From contig NZ_CP146612.1 of the NCBI RefSeq assembly GCF_037094495.1, positions 1,364,001-1,428,000 of the forward strand: a stretch of 64,000 nucleotides of DNA. The letters are read 5' to 3'. The translations under genes were made by a program, and so were the position numbers. Source of the stretch: Dehalogenimonas sp. W (GTDB taxonomy: Bacteria > Chloroflexota > Dehalococcoidia > Dehalococcoidales > Dehalococcoidaceae). Of the stretch, positions 53,501 to 64,000 are shown piece by piece; within the stretch, counting starts at the first letter, position 1, and every line of letters starts with the position of its first letter. The notes under the pieces are model-generated. The model was not told where the DNA came from. It made no database searches and saw only the letters and a program-made list of their open reading frames with translations.

Positions 53501-54067
53501 TTAGCTGAAATCCACCACGGGCGGCTGGTCAGTGCCGGGGAAACTCTCAAAATAATCCCGTGGATCAAAACCGAACATGCCGGCGATCAGAACGGTGGGG
53601 AAGCGTTTTATCGCAGTATTATAGTCACGGACTTCGGTGTTGTAGCGGCCGCGCTCCACAGCGATACGGTTTTCTGTGCCCGCCAGTTCATCCATCAGCG
53701 TAGTAACTGTTTCAATGCTGCGGAGTTCCGGGTAATTCTCCATGACGACCAGTAAGCGTGCCAGGGCGCTTTCAACGTCATTGGCGGCGGCGGCCTGATC
53801 TGTGGCGGTGTCGGCGCCGGCGTAACGGGTGCGGGCGTCGGCGATGGCGATAAAGACCGCCTGCTCCTGAGCCATAATACCCTTAACCGATTCAACCAGA
53901 TTGGGGATGAGGTCAAAACGGCGCTGGTACTGCGTCTCCACCTGCGCCCACTGAGCATCAACCGACTGGCTGCGGGTGACCAGGGAGTTATAGGTGTTGA
54001 TAAGAGGCAGAGCGATAACCAGCAGCAGAGCAACGGCGATGCCGATTCCGATAAGGAGTTTCTTCAT
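53501..54067 (-). CDS. lemA: LemA-family protein
   Basis: The 188-residue protein has an N-terminal membrane anchor (KLLIGIGIAVALLLVIALPLI) and the LemA helical domain: NSLVTRSQSVDAQWAQVETQYQRRFDLIPNLV, then FGFDPRDYFE near the end (as GMFGFDPRDYFES). LemA proteins are coiled, membrane-anchored and of unsettled function. It is followed directly by the TPM gene. Confidence 0.93.
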   Translation of the reverse strand: MKKLLIGIGIAVALLLVIALPLINTYNSLVTRSQSVDAQWAQVETQYQRRFDLIPNLVESVKGIMAQEQAVFIAIADARTRYAGADTATDQAAAANDVESALARLLVVMENYPELRSIETVTTLMDELAGTENRIAVERGRYNTEVRDYNTAIKRFPTVLIAGMFGFDPRDYFESFPGTDQPPVVDFS

Positions 54068-54155
54068 ATAATTACCTCAAAGATCAGGCTCATTAATTAG
54101 TATTATAAGGCAGGTCGTGGTTTGCTGCCACAATAATCATACGGTTCTTGATATG

Positions 54156-54273
54156 TTGTCCGAAACCGCCTAAACCGTTAGAATTAGTCATTATGGCATT
54201 TAAACTTGAAAAAGAACCTGAACTTAACGCCCCTGACCTGGTGGTCGGGTGGCCGGGTATCGGCAACGTGGGG
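54156..54273. repeat. Right copy of the 118-base direct repeat (PAC2 gene 5' region)
   Basis: This copy contains the intact start of the PAC2 gene at 54193. The left copy is at 51553-51670. The two flank the carotenoid-like, TPM and lemA genes, as a duplication that accompanied insertion of that block would. Confidence 0.85.
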
Positions 54274-55113
54274 CTGCTGGCGGTAGAGACGCTGTGGCGG
54301 CAGCTGGAGGCGGAATACCTGGGGGAGATAGAGCCGGAGCCGTATTTTTACCCCAGCGGTTTAACGGTAAAAAACGGGGTGCTGGAGAAGCTGTCTTTCC
54401 CGGCCAGCAAGTTCTATTACAAGCGGCTGGAGAACCGGGATGTTATCTTTTTTACCGGCGAGGAACAGCCGGCCGAGAGCGGCTCCACTTATGCCTCCGG
54501 GGTGAAGGCCTACCGCATGGCCAATGAGGTGCTGGACGTGGCTCAGCAGTTCGGCTGCCGGCGGGTGTTTACCTCCGGTGCGGCGGTCAGCCCCATTCAC
54601 CACAAAGCAACGCCGGGGGTGTGGGCGGTGTCTTCCGACAGCGCCTTGCTGGCGGAGATCAACGCGGCCCGGAGCGGCAAGCTGGTCAGCGACTTGCAGG
54701 GGCGGCAGACCCAGGCCAATGTTTCCGGCCTGAACGGTTTACTGGTGGGGGTGGCCTCACGCCGGGGTTTGCCGGCGGCCTGCCTGATGGGTGAAGTGCC
54801 GGATTATCTGGCCCGGGCGCCGGTGGCCTATCCGGCGGCGGCCAAGTCCGTCCTGCAGGTACTGAGCGGGCTGCTGGGCTTCCGGCTGAATTACACTGAG
54901 CTTGATGAGATGCGGGTACAGATGAATGAAATGGTGGAGCAGTTTTTTGAGCAGTTCCCGGCCGAGATAAAAGAAAAACTGGCGCAGCGACGGCAGGAAG
55001 TGGCCGAATCTGAAAGCGGGGAACCCATTACCGAAGATGACAAGAAGTGGCTGGAGGATCATATAGAAGACTTGTTTAAGCCCGGAGGGGATGGCGATGA
55101 CCGGGCAGCTTAA
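54193..55113 (+). CDS. PAC2-family protein (proteasome assembly chaperone-like), copy 1
   Basis: The 306-residue protein has the PAC2 fold signature near the start, VVGWPGIGNVGLLAVETLW, and FYPSGLTV and RVFTSGAAV segments. The C-terminal third is helical and charged. Bacterial PAC2 proteins are of unknown function, and many bacteria that have them lack proteasomes. The ATG at 54193 has only a weak ribosome site. It overlaps the second PAC2 gene by 17 bases. Confidence 0.85.
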   Translation: MAFKLEKEPELNAPDLVVGWPGIGNVGLLAVETLWRQLEAEYLGEIEPEPYFYPSGLTVKNGVLEKLSFPASKFYYKRLENRDVIFFTGEEQPAESGSTYASGVKAYRMANEVLDVAQQFGCRRVFTSGAAVSPIHHKATPGVWAVSSDSALLAEINAARSGKLVSDLQGRQTQANVSGLNGLLVGVASRRGLPAACLMGEVPDYLARAPVAYPAAAKSVLQVLSGLLGFRLNYTELDEMRVQMNEMVEQFFEQFPAEIKEKLAQRRQEVAESESGEPITEDDKKWLEDHIEDLFKPGGDGDDRAA

Positions 55114-55921
55114 ATATTCGGCGGCCCCGCGGCTGGAACGGCCGCTGATGGTGGTGGCATGGAGCGGGGAGACCGGTAATCTGGGACAACGGATTATCGG
55201 TTATCTGAACGATACCCTCCAGATGGCGAAACTGGCGGACATTGAACCGGGAGGCTTTTTCGGCATGAACAGTGTGGAGGTGTCGTCAGACCTGGTCAGC
55301 TTTCCGGAAAGCGTGCTGCGGTATTCCGAAAAGGCGTCCTTGATTACCATGTATTCCGATGTGCCGGCCTATGAAGTGCCGGAGTTTTTGAAACTGGTCC
55401 TGGATGTGGCCGCCCGCTACGGCGTGAGCCAGCTGGTGCTGGTCAACGGCTTGCCGGTCATGGCTTCACATAATACGCCGAGCGAACTGATTGCGAACCT
55501 GAACACACCGTTGCTGAAGGAATGGCTGTCCGGCGACGGGGTCAATACCGAAATCAATTATGAATCACCGCCCGGACAGCGGCCGCCCATAAGCAGTTAC
55601 CTGATCTGGGAAGCGCGGCAACGGGGTATTGAAGCGGTGTCGCTGTGGGTGCCGGTGCCGTACTATCTGGCGCCGTATACCGACGAGGTCGGGGCCCGGC
55701 GTACCCTGGCTTTCCTGCGCGAAAAGCTGGCCTTGGCGCTGGACCTGGACGGGGCGGTGGATGCTGAGCAGCGTTTGCGGGAGCAGTTGGGCGCCTTGCG
55801 CACCGGCTCCGCCGATGTTGACCGGGCGCTGACCATGCTGGAGAGCAACATGAGCCTGACCGAGTACGAAGCCGGGCAACTGGCGGCGGCGGTGCGGGAG
55901 AAGATCGGGCAGGAAGGCTGA
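55097..55921 (+). CDS. PAC2-family protein, copy 2
   Basis: The 274-residue paralogue shows the corresponding core with VVAWSGETGNLGQRIIGYL and VLVNGLPVMASHNTPSEL, then a helical tail. The ATG at 55097, 6 bases after CGGAGGGG, is preferred over the ATG at 55091, which abuts that site. The tandem coupled pair suggests a heterodimer, as for eukaryotic PAC1-PAC2. This is inference from family knowledge. Confidence 0.82.
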   Translation: MTGQLKYSAAPRLERPLMVVAWSGETGNLGQRIIGYLNDTLQMAKLADIEPGGFFGMNSVEVSSDLVSFPESVLRYSEKASLITMYSDVPAYEVPEFLKLVLDVAARYGVSQLVLVNGLPVMASHNTPSELIANLNTPLLKEWLSGDGVNTEINYESPPGQRPPISSYLIWEARQRGIEAVSLWVPVPYYLAPYTDEVGARRTLAFLREKLALALDLDGAVDAEQRLREQLGALRTGSADVDRALTMLESNMSLTEYEAGQLAAAVREKIGQEG

Positions 55922-56202
55922 CGCCGGCCCGGCGGCTGGGAATTCCAGATCCTAAGTTTTTAATTAGAACACTATCCGCCGCCCGATGTTCCACCGCCTG
56001 ACGGTACCGGGCAAAATATATCCCCAAAATGGGACATTTGGTACTTGCGTAATTGCGTCGGATATGTTATCATATGTTCTGTATTTCTCAGGAAAAAGCC
56101 GGTGGCAAGCGATATGATTTGTTTCTCCGGCCGACGAATCCCCGGAGAACTACATTTGAACGTAAAAGAGGATTCGTTGCCTTCGTTTTCCGGTCAGAAT
56201 AC
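55922..56202. other. Gene-free stretch after the PAC2 pair
   Basis: About 280 bases without a supported gene. An open frame at 56053-56268 on the plus strand lacks a ribosome site and recognisable features. It runs through the terminator hairpin of the next minus-strand gene, so it is not counted. Confidence 0.5.
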
Positions 56203-56226
56203 CAAAAGCCGGCGATGACGCCGGCT
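56203..56226 (-). terminator. Intrinsic terminator of the gene at 56283
   Basis: AGCCGGCG and CGCCGGCT (56207-56214 and 56219-56226) pair perfectly around ATGA, and on the minus strand a TTTT run follows. It lies about 57 bases after the stop of the minus-strand gene. Confidence 0.8.
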
Positions 56227-56282
56227 GGTTGGTTGCCTGAAATGGGCGCAGTGACAGCTTTTTCTTAAGGGACTCCGGTTGG

Positions 56283-57008
56283 TTAAGCGGTCTTTTTCTT
56301 GCGCGCCGGGGCCTTGCGCGGCTTCTTGGGGGCTTCGGGCTGGCCGGCCGGTTCTTCAGCTTTGGCGGCATGTTCTTCCGGCTGGGCCTGTGGCTGCGGC
56401 CTTTCCTGGGCATTGCGCAGGTAGCGGTGAATCTCATCCAGAGACGGCGGTGACACGCTGAAGACTTCAATGGTCGCCGGGAACTGAATCTGGTGGCCTT
56501 CGCGCATGAAGAGAATGCCGGCCTCGTTATCCTTGAGGGTTTCGGTAATCCGGCTGCCGATGTGCTCATAGCGCTTTTTAGCCACGGCCATCAGATTTTC
56601 CGTGGCCAGCCGGGCTACCTTGGATGAGGCAAAGCCCATCATGACAAAGCGTTCCCAGTCAATGCTCTCGTTCATCAGTTCCCGGTCTTCAATCGGCGTC
56701 AGGGCGGCGTTCTTGCTGAGACGGGCCTGGGTGATGTCGTACGAGGGGTTTTCAAACTGCTTCAGCGTGGCGACGGCCGCGTCGCCGGAGCTGTCAATGC
56801 CTTCATGATAAATCTGCGCCACCGCGCCGATGCGGTCCTCCAGGTGGTTGAGCTGGTCAGTGACCTCAGACCAGTAACGGTGAAACAGGGCCTGGTATTC
56901 CGCCGGGGCATCCGGCCATTGATAGAGCAGCGGCACGACATAAAGTTTGCGCTTGCCGCTGAAAGAGGCCGCGGTCGGCCGTTCAATCTTACTCAGTTCT
57001 TCGGACAT
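56283..57008 (-). CDS. Hypothetical protein with Lys/Ala/Pro-rich tail
   Basis: The 241-residue protein is largely helical (TDQLNHLEDRIGAVAQIYHEG, VARLATENLMAVAKKRYEHIG). It ends in a low-complexity basic tail (residues about 190-241) like those of nucleic-acid-binding or histone-like proteins. No catalytic motif or family is recognised. TCAGAAGGAGTC precedes the ATG. It is monocistronic with its own terminator. Confidence 0.7.
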   Translation of the reverse strand: MSEELSKIERPTAASFSGKRKLYVVPLLYQWPDAPAEYQALFHRYWSEVTDQLNHLEDRIGAVAQIYHEGIDSSGDAAVATLKQFENPSYDITQARLSKNAALTPIEDRELMNESIDWERFVMMGFASSKVARLATENLMAVAKKRYEHIGSRITETLKDNEAGILFMREGHQIQFPATIEVFSVSPPSLDEIHRYLRNAQERPQPQAQPEEHAAKAEEPAGQPEAPKKPRKAPARKKKTA

Positions 57009-57062
57009 GGTTTGACTCCTTCTGATTGTTACATTATTTATATAAAGAAAGAAAAGACGGCG

Positions 57063-57518
57063 TCAGTCTTCAACATAGACGACAGTTTCATACAGCCGCT
57101 CCAGCGCCGCCTGATGCTCCCGTTCCTGCTCCGACAGGGCGACGGCCAGTTCCCGGGCCAGACTGTCGGAAAAGACATCAGCCAGGTCCTGATAAAAGGC
57201 CGCGGCAGACGCCTCCTGGCGGATGGCAAAGAGCAGGGTGCCCGGCAGGTCGGCACCGGGCAGTTCATCCGGGGCTATCAGGTACTCTGATAAAGTGATG
57301 CGGGATATATCGGGATGGGGCACGGGCTGGATCGGCATTTCGCCTTCGGGTAACTTCTTAAGCGCCGCCAGATGGTTTTCCTCGGCCGCGGCCAGTTCCC
57401 GCAACAGCGCGGCGGCAGCCGGGTCGCTGGTCAGTCCGGCAGCGCGGTGGTACAGAGCCGCGGAGGCGACTTCCTTCATCATGGCGGTTTCCATTATTTC
57501 GGCGATCTGGTCGTTCAT
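57063..57518 (-). CDS. Ferritin-like/rubrerythrin-fold protein
   Basis: The 151-residue four-helix protein has the di-iron ligand pattern: an early Glu in MKEVASAALYHRAAG, E-E-N-H-L in helix 2, an acid in IRQEASAAAFYQDLAD, and E-R-E-H-Q in helix 4. It lacks a rubredoxin domain. It probably acts in iron or peroxide handling. GAGGATC precedes the ATG. Confidence 0.83.
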   Translation of the reverse strand: MNDQIAEIMETAMMKEVASAALYHRAAGLTSDPAAAALLRELAAAEENHLAALKKLPEGEMPIQPVPHPDISRITLSEYLIAPDELPGADLPGTLLFAIRQEASAAAFYQDLADVFSDSLARELAVALSEQEREHQAALERLYETVVYVED

Positions 57519-57688
57519 AAAGATCCTCCCGGCGGTTTAAAGCCGCAATCTATTCTAGTAAGCCGGAGACGGCAGTGTCAATGCCGGAGGGACAGCGCTC
57601 AGCCTGCTGAGTATTTGGTGTCGGAAATACGGGGTTTTTCGGGTCTTGGGACATCAACCGCCGAGTCTTAGTTACCCGGGACTAGGAC

Positions 57689-57717
57689 TTGACCCGTATG
57701 GCCCGTTCTGCTATGCT
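57689..57717 (+). promoter_or_regulatory. ATP synthase operon promoter
   Basis: TTGACC (57689-57694) and TATGCT (57712-57717) are 17 bases apart. The predicted start lies within about 20 bases of the first gene of the operon at 57741, a very short leader. Confidence 0.65.
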
Positions 57718-57740
57718 TTGTCGGGTTTTTTGAGGCAGTG

Positions 57741-57950
57741 ATGAACCGTTGGCTAATCGCTCTGAAGTTCATCGGCGTTGGCTGGTTTATCAGTTTCGCC
57801 ATTTTGGGCGGGGTATTGCTGGGCCGATGGGTTGACCAGCGTCTGAACAGTGAACCTCTGGTCCTGATTATAGGCTTGTTTCTTGGTTTGATTGTAGCGT
57901 TTTACGGCGCATATCAGTTGATATCCGGGTCTTCTAAGAATAAAAACTGA
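57741..57950 (+). CDS. AtpZ/AtpI-family ATP synthase accessory membrane protein
   Basis: The 69-residue protein has two membrane helices (FIGVGWFISFAILGGVLLGRWVD and LVLIIGLFLGLIVAFYGAYQL), as in AtpZ/AtpI. These are small partners that help assemble the c-ring or carry Mg2+. The ATG at 57741 follows GAGG. GTG 57738 is the alternative. It is first in the atp operon. Confidence 0.85.
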   Translation: MNRWLIALKFIGVGWFISFAILGGVLLGRWVDQRLNSEPLVLIIGLFLGLIVAFYGAYQLISGSSKNKN

Positions 57951-57969
57951 AATAGCAAGGAAAACAGAA

Positions 57970-58923
57970 GTGCCAGAAGCCAAAAAAGTAATGGGGATGT
58001 CCAAACCGGTTTTCATTGCCGTCCTGTTGGTTATTCTGGCCGTTACCATCGTCAGTTTCCTCGCCGGCGGCATCGGCCAGGCTTTATTCGGGATAGATTT
58101 CCCCGAATGGCTGACCGTCAAACAGCCTGCACCCCACCTGCCGCCTTCACCGGTCTTTCATATCGGCGGCTTTGCCGTCACCAACACCATTCTGACCGCC
58201 TGGATTTCCATTTTGCTGCTGGGCGGAGTGTTCTGGGCGGCGACCCGGCGGATGAAGCTGATTCCCGGCCGGTTTCAGGCGATAGCTGAAAGCGTTATCG
58301 CCTATCTTTATGACTTCTGCACCGACATCGCCGGCGACAAGAACGGCCGTAAATTCTTCCCGCTGGTGGCTACCATCTTCCTGTTTGTTATTACCAACGC
58401 CCTGATGAACCTGATTCCGGGCTATAATTCCCTGCTTATTGACGACGGTCAACACATGGTGCATTTATTGCGCGGCGCTAACACTGATGTAAACTTTCCC
58501 CTGGCGCTGGCGGTGATTTCCTTCATTATGGTGGAGTACTGGGGCTTGAAAACCATCGGTATCTTCCATTACCTCGGCAAGTTCTTTAATTTCGGTCCGC
58601 TCATCAAGAGCATCAAGCATTTCCGCAAGGAAGGCCCGATGGGCGTTTTCAACGGCCTGATTGCTGTCTTTATCGGGTTGATTGAACTTATGGCTGAGTT
58701 TATCCGGATTATCTCTTTTACCTTCCGTCTTTTCGGCAATATGACGGGTGGTGAAATCTTACTGGTGTCAATGCTGTTCCTGATGCCGTTCATGCTGGCG
58801 CTGCCTTTCTACGGGCTGGAGCTGCTGGTCGGTTTCATCCAGGCGTTGATTTTCGCCGGCCTGACTCTGGTGTTCGCTCACATTGCCGTGACACCGCACT
58901 CCGAGGAAGCCTCGGAGCATTAA
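57970..58923 (+). CDS. atpB: ATP synthase Fo subunit a
   Basis: Subunit a forms the proton path next to the c-ring. The 317-residue membrane protein has the essential Arg in SFTFRLFGNMTGGEI, the conserved MNLIPGYNS loop, and the C-terminal LEL-LVGFIQALIFAGLTLVFA helix. The N-terminus is longer than E. coli AtpB. The GTG at 57970 follows AAGGAAAA. Confidence 0.95.
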   Translation: MPEAKKVMGMSKPVFIAVLLVILAVTIVSFLAGGIGQALFGIDFPEWLTVKQPAPHLPPSPVFHIGGFAVTNTILTAWISILLLGGVFWAATRRMKLIPGRFQAIAESVIAYLYDFCTDIAGDKNGRKFFPLVATIFLFVITNALMNLIPGYNSLLIDDGQHMVHLLRGANTDVNFPLALAVISFIMVEYWGLKTIGIFHYLGKFFNFGPLIKSIKHFRKEGPMGVFNGLIAVFIGLIELMAEFIRIISFTFRLFGNMTGGEILLVSMLFLMPFMLALPFYGLELLVGFIQALIFAGLTLVFAHIAVTPHSEEASEH

Positions 58924-58965
58924 TCCGTCACCAAATTAGCTCATATAGAGAAAAGGAGAAAAGAC

Positions 58966-59196
58966 ATGGAATTGGATGCAGCAAGACTTTTAGCGGCCGG
59001 TCTGGCCATGGGCCTGGGTGCTATCGGCCCCGGTATCGGTATTGGTATTCTGGGTAGCGGCGCGGTAAACGCGGTCAGCCGTAATCCGGAAGCTCGCGGC
59101 CCGATCTTCACCAATCTGCTGTTCGCTGTCGCGTTGGCTGAAGCTGTGGCCATTTACGCCCTGGTCGTTTCAATTCTTTTGATATTCGTAGCCTAG
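58966..59196 (+). CDS. atpE: ATP synthase Fo subunit c
   Basis: The 76-residue two-helix protein is the proton-carrying ring subunit, with the ion-binding Glu59 in ALAEAVAIYAL. The glycine-rich first helix (GLGAIGPGIGIGILGSGAV) and SRNPEARG loop are typical. The Gln and Thr/Ser ligands of Na+-type rings are replaced by Ile and Ala/Val, so a proton-driven enzyme is expected. AAAAGGAGAAA precedes the ATG. Confidence 0.97.
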   Translation: MELDAARLLAAGLAMGLGAIGPGIGIGILGSGAVNAVSRNPEARGPIFTNLLFAVALAEAVAIYALVVSILLIFVA

Positions 59197-59220
59197 TTGT
59201 CCTAAAGGGGGGTTCTGACA

Positions 59221-59721
59221 GTGGAAAAACTGGGGATAGATCTTGCCAGTTTTATAGCCCAATTGGTCAACTTCGGCATTTTGCTGGTCGTGTTGTACCT
59301 GGTGGCCTATAAGCCGATTCTGAAAATGATGGACGCGCGCTCTGCTCGCATCAAAGAAAGCCTGGAACAGGCTGAAGAGATGAAAAAGCAGGCCGAGGCC
59401 GCTGAGGTGGAGTTTAAAAAGCAGATTGCTGAAGCCTCCAAGCAGGGACAGGCGGTTATTGAACGGGCATCTAAAACAGCCGATGAAATTCGGCTAAGAG
59501 CAATGGATGAAGCCAGGGGTGAGGCTGAAGCCCTGGTCAGCCGGGCGAAAGCGGATATTCACCGCGAACGGGATGAAGTCATTGACGAACTGCGCAAGGA
59601 GTTCGCTGATCTGACTATTCTGGCCGCCGGCAAGGTTATCGGCAAAACGCTGGACAAAAGCGCGCACCGCGACCTGATCAATCAGGTACTTGAAGAAAGC
59701 AATCAGTTAAGAAAGAATTAG
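59221..59721 (+). CDS. atpF: ATP synthase Fo subunit b
   Basis: The 166-residue protein has one N-terminal membrane helix (FIAQLVNFGILLVVLYLVAYKPIL) and a long amphipathic coiled-coil that forms the peripheral stalk (EQAEEMKKQAEAAEVEFKKQ and onwards). It starts at GTG after AAAGGGGGGTT and is followed by atpH after 9 bases. Confidence 0.95.
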   Translation: MEKLGIDLASFIAQLVNFGILLVVLYLVAYKPILKMMDARSARIKESLEQAEEMKKQAEAAEVEFKKQIAEASKQGQAVIERASKTADEIRLRAMDEARGEAEALVSRAKADIHRERDEVIDELRKEFADLTILAAGKVIGKTLDKSAHRDLINQVLEESNQLRKN

Positions 59722-59730
59722 GGGAGACAA

Positions 59731-60276
59731 TTGGCAAAAAGAGCCTTTGCATTAGCCCTGCGTTATGGTCAGGCCGTCTATGAGATTGCCGAAGCTAAAG
59801 ACGCTTTTGACAGCTGGCTGAGTGACCTGCAATTACTTGATACGGTCGTAGCTGATAAAGACATCCTCTTTTTTCTGGAGAGTCCGAAGATTGCCCTCGG
59901 CGTTAAGAAAGAAGTTTTGGGAAAAAAGCTGACCGGTGTTAATCCGGCGGCCGTCAACCTGGTGCTGTCACTGGCCAACCGGGGACGGCTGGGCATCATG
60001 CCCGATATTGTGGTTGACTTCCAACGCCGGGTGGACGAACGGCGGGGCATCGCCCACGCCGAGGTCACCTCGGCTGTTGCCCTTAGCGATCAGGATGTCG
60101 CTGATATCCGCAAAAAGCTCAGTGAGATGTTTGATAAAAAGGTGGAGGTTTCCGCCTCTGTTGACGCTTCATTACTGGGCGGGGTGGTCGCCCGGGTGGG
60201 CGACAAGGTAATTGACGGCAGTTTAGCCCGTCGTCTGCAAATTATGAAACAGGAAATCAATCAGGCCAGGCTGTAA
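59731..60276 (+). CDS. atpH: ATP synthase F1 subunit delta
   Basis: Delta joins the peripheral stalk to F1. The 181-residue protein has the helical N-terminal domain (FALALRYGQAVYEIAEAKD, ESPKIALGVKKEVL) and a C-terminal part with EVTSAVALSDQDVADIRKKL and LGGVVARVGDKVIDGSLARRL. The TTG at 59731 follows GGGGAGA. Confidence 0.94.
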   Translation: MAKRAFALALRYGQAVYEIAEAKDAFDSWLSDLQLLDTVVADKDILFFLESPKIALGVKKEVLGKKLTGVNPAAVNLVLSLANRGRLGIMPDIVVDFQRRVDERRGIAHAEVTSAVALSDQDVADIRKKLSEMFDKKVEVSASVDASLLGGVVARVGDKVIDGSLARRLQIMKQEINQARL

Positions 60277-60309
60277 ACTAGTTTTGCTCCTGGAAGGAGG
60301 CTTGTAAAA

Positions 60310-61821
60310 GTGTCACAACGAGGACTTGATATTGTATCTGTCATCAAAGAACAGATAGAAAACTTCGGTTCTGACGTCGCCGTGGCTGATGTCGGAACGG
60401 TAATTGAAGTAGGCGACGGCATTGCCCGGATCCACGGTTTAGCCTCCGCTGAATTTAACGAACTTCTGGAGTTCCCCGGCGGCGTCATGGGTATCGCCAT
60501 GAACCTGGAGGAAGACTCCGTGGCGGCGGTACTGCTGGGCGAAGATACCCTTATTAAAGAGGGCGATCAGGTCCGCCGGACCAATCGCATCATTGAAGTT
60601 CCGGTCGGCGAAGAGATGATCGGCCGCGTGGTTAATCCGCTGGGTCAGCCCATTGACGGCAAAGGCCCGCTGAAAACCACCAAACGCCGCGCTATTGAAC
60701 GGGTGGCCCCCAACGTGGTTACCCGCCAGGGTGTGGATACGCCGGTGCAAACCGGCATCAAGGCTGTTGACGCCATGATTCCCGTCGGCCGCGGTCAGCG
60801 TGAGTTGATCATCGGCGACCGCTCTACCGGTAAGACGGCCGTGGCTATTGACACCATCATCAATCAAAAAGGCGGCAACCTGCTTTGCATCTACGTCGCC
60901 ATCGGTCAGAAAACCTCTAAGATTGCTCAATTAGTGGGCACGCTGGAGAAATACGGTGCCATGGAACACACCATTGTGGTCGCGGCTTCGGCCTCTGACC
61001 CCGCCGCTTTCCAGTACATCGCGCCGTTCGCCGGTTGCGCCATGGGTGAGGAATTCATGGACAGCGGTAAAGAGGCCCTGATTGTGTACGATGATTTAAC
61101 CAAACACGCCTGGGCTTACCGCCAGTTGTCATTGCTGCTGCGACGGCCGCCCGGACGCGAAGCCTATCCCGGCGATGTTTTCTACCTGCACAGCCGGTTG
61201 CTGGAGCGCGCCGCCAAACTGAACAAGGAAAACGGCGGCGGTTCACTGACGGCGTTGCCGATCATTGAGACCCAGGCGCAGGATGTGTCGGCCTATATTC
61301 CGACTAACGTTATTTCCATCACCGACGGTCAGATTTACCTGGAGCCGGATCTGTTTAACGCCGGCGTGCGTCCGGCGCTCAACGTGGGTATCTCGGTCTC
61401 CCGCGTCGGCTCAGCCGCTCAGACCAAGGCTATCAAGAAGGTGGCCGGTAAACTGAAGCTGGAAATGAGTCAGTATCAGGCGCTGGCGGCTTTCGCCCAG
61501 TTCGGTACTTCCGAGCTGGATAAGACCACCCGCGCTCAGCTGGAACGCGGTCAGCGCATCACTGAGGTGCTCAAGCAGCTGCAGTACAAACCGGTGGCCA
61601 TGGAGAATCAGGTGGTTATCTTCCACGCGCTGCTTAACGGGTTCCTGGACGATGTGGAAGTTGCCAGTGTATCCAGGTTTGAAACCGATATGTACCAGTT
61701 CTTACAGGCTAATTACGCCGATATCACCAAAACTATCGCCACCGAAAAAGCGTTCACCGAACAGACCGAGAAGGCCTTGAATGACGCTTTGAAAGAGTTT
61801 AAAAAGAGCTTTGTGGCCTAA
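60310..61821 (+). CDS. atpA: ATP synthase F1 subunit alpha
   Basis: The 503-residue nucleotide-binding subunit carries P-loop GDRSTGKT (169-176, with Ser where Gln is usual), [27 protein letters not shown], and the arginine-finger region with [17 protein letters not shown]. It contributes the noncatalytic nucleotide sites. The GTG at 60310 follows GGAAGGAGG. Confidence 0.97.
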   Translation: MSQRGLDIVSVIKEQIENFGSDVAVADVGTVIEVGDGIARIHGLASAEFNELLEFPGGVMGIAMNLEEDSVAAVLLGEDTLIKEGDQVRRTNRIIEVPVGEEMIGRVVNPLGQPIDGKGPLKTTKRRAIERVAPNVVTRQGVDTPVQTGIKAVDAMIPVGRGQRELIIGDRSTGKTAVAIDTIINQKGGNLLCIYVAIGQKTSKIAQLVGTLEKYGAMEHTIVVAASASDPAAFQYIAPFAGCAMGEEFMDSGKEALIVYDDLTKHAWAYRQLSLLLRRPPGREAYPGDVFYLHSRLLERAAKLNKENGGGSLTALPIIETQAQDVSAYIPTNVISITDGQIYLEPDLFNAGVRPALNVGISVSRVGSAAQTKAIKKVAGKLKLEMSQYQALAAFAQFGTSELDKTTRAQLERGQRITEVLKQLQYKPVAMENQVVIFHALLNGFLDDVEVASVSRFETDMYQFLQANYADITKTIATEKAFTEQTEKALNDALKEFKKSFVA

Positions 61822-61838
61822 GGAAGGGAAGAAGCTGA

Positions 61839-64000
<2,162 letters not shown>

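Noticed and set aside
51446-54150. Insertion sequence or transposon between the PAC2 repeats
   Set aside because: No transposase gene or terminal inverted repeats are visible; only the 118-base direct repeat marks the block.
56053-56268. 71-codon plus-strand frame near the terminator of the gene at 56283
   Set aside because: No ribosome site, no recognisable domain, and it runs through the terminator hairpin at 56207-56226.

Overview
The window looks like a bacterial chromosome segment, most likely from the Chloroflexota class Dehalococcoidia (Dehalogenimonas-like). This is an inference from gene content, the moderately high G+C of most genes, frequent TTG and GTG starts and dense overlapping operons. 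No rRNA gene or other decisive marker is present. Bacterial -35/-10 promoters and Shine-Dalgarno sites are easy to see.

Layout. 1-2400 is a more A+T-rich accessory stretch: a cut-off gene, small membrane proteins and a lipoprotein. 2365-3705 is a small operon run by a DUF2089-type regulator. 3728-10521 is a complete trpEGDCFBA operon behind a tryptophan T-box leader. 10716-12095 holds an orphan soluble sensor kinase and a small zinc-knuckle protein. 12236-17273 is a metalloid-resistance island: a C39-like peptidase gene, arsR, two half-size permeases, an ACR3-type arsenite exporter, a thioredoxin-fold protein whose frame is read through a UGA (a candidate selenoprotein with a visible SECIS hairpin), an ArsP-like permease and a CPKC thioredoxin. 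17289-22735 is mostly minus-strand housekeeping: two cyclophilins, a Cys-rich peptide, an SRPBCC protein, a glutaredoxin, DUF502, DUF1540 and Smr proteins, tRNA-Val and BioY. 22824-26329 is the riboflavin operon ribD-ribE-ribBA-ribH, followed by ferredoxin, FmdB and RidA genes.

28198-33098 is the nusA-ylxR-infB-rbfA-truB translation operon with a terminator-like leader. 33954-36894 is an inositol-lipid cluster (inositol-phosphate synthase, PimA-like glycosyltransferase, CDP-alcohol phosphatidyltransferase), followed by purA. On the minus strand rpsO-pnp and dapB-asd-dapA follow. 44359-51445 is an A+T-richer, probably imported peptide/nickel-type ABC transporter operon with a DMT permease. 51553-55921 contains a 118-base direct repeat of the 5' end of a PAC2 gene, flanking a block with a carotenoid-biosynthesis-like gene and a lemA/TPM pair, then two tandem PAC2 genes. 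57689-64000 is the F1Fo ATP synthase operon (atpI/Z-like, B, E, F, H, A, G, D), cut by the window end inside atpD.

The most striking element is the metalloid island. The UGA-containing thioredoxin-like gene lies between two exporters. The arsR promoter/operator is repeated (43 of 52 bases identical) in front of the divergent-function C39-like peptidase gene, which suggests that the peptidase belongs to the same regulon.
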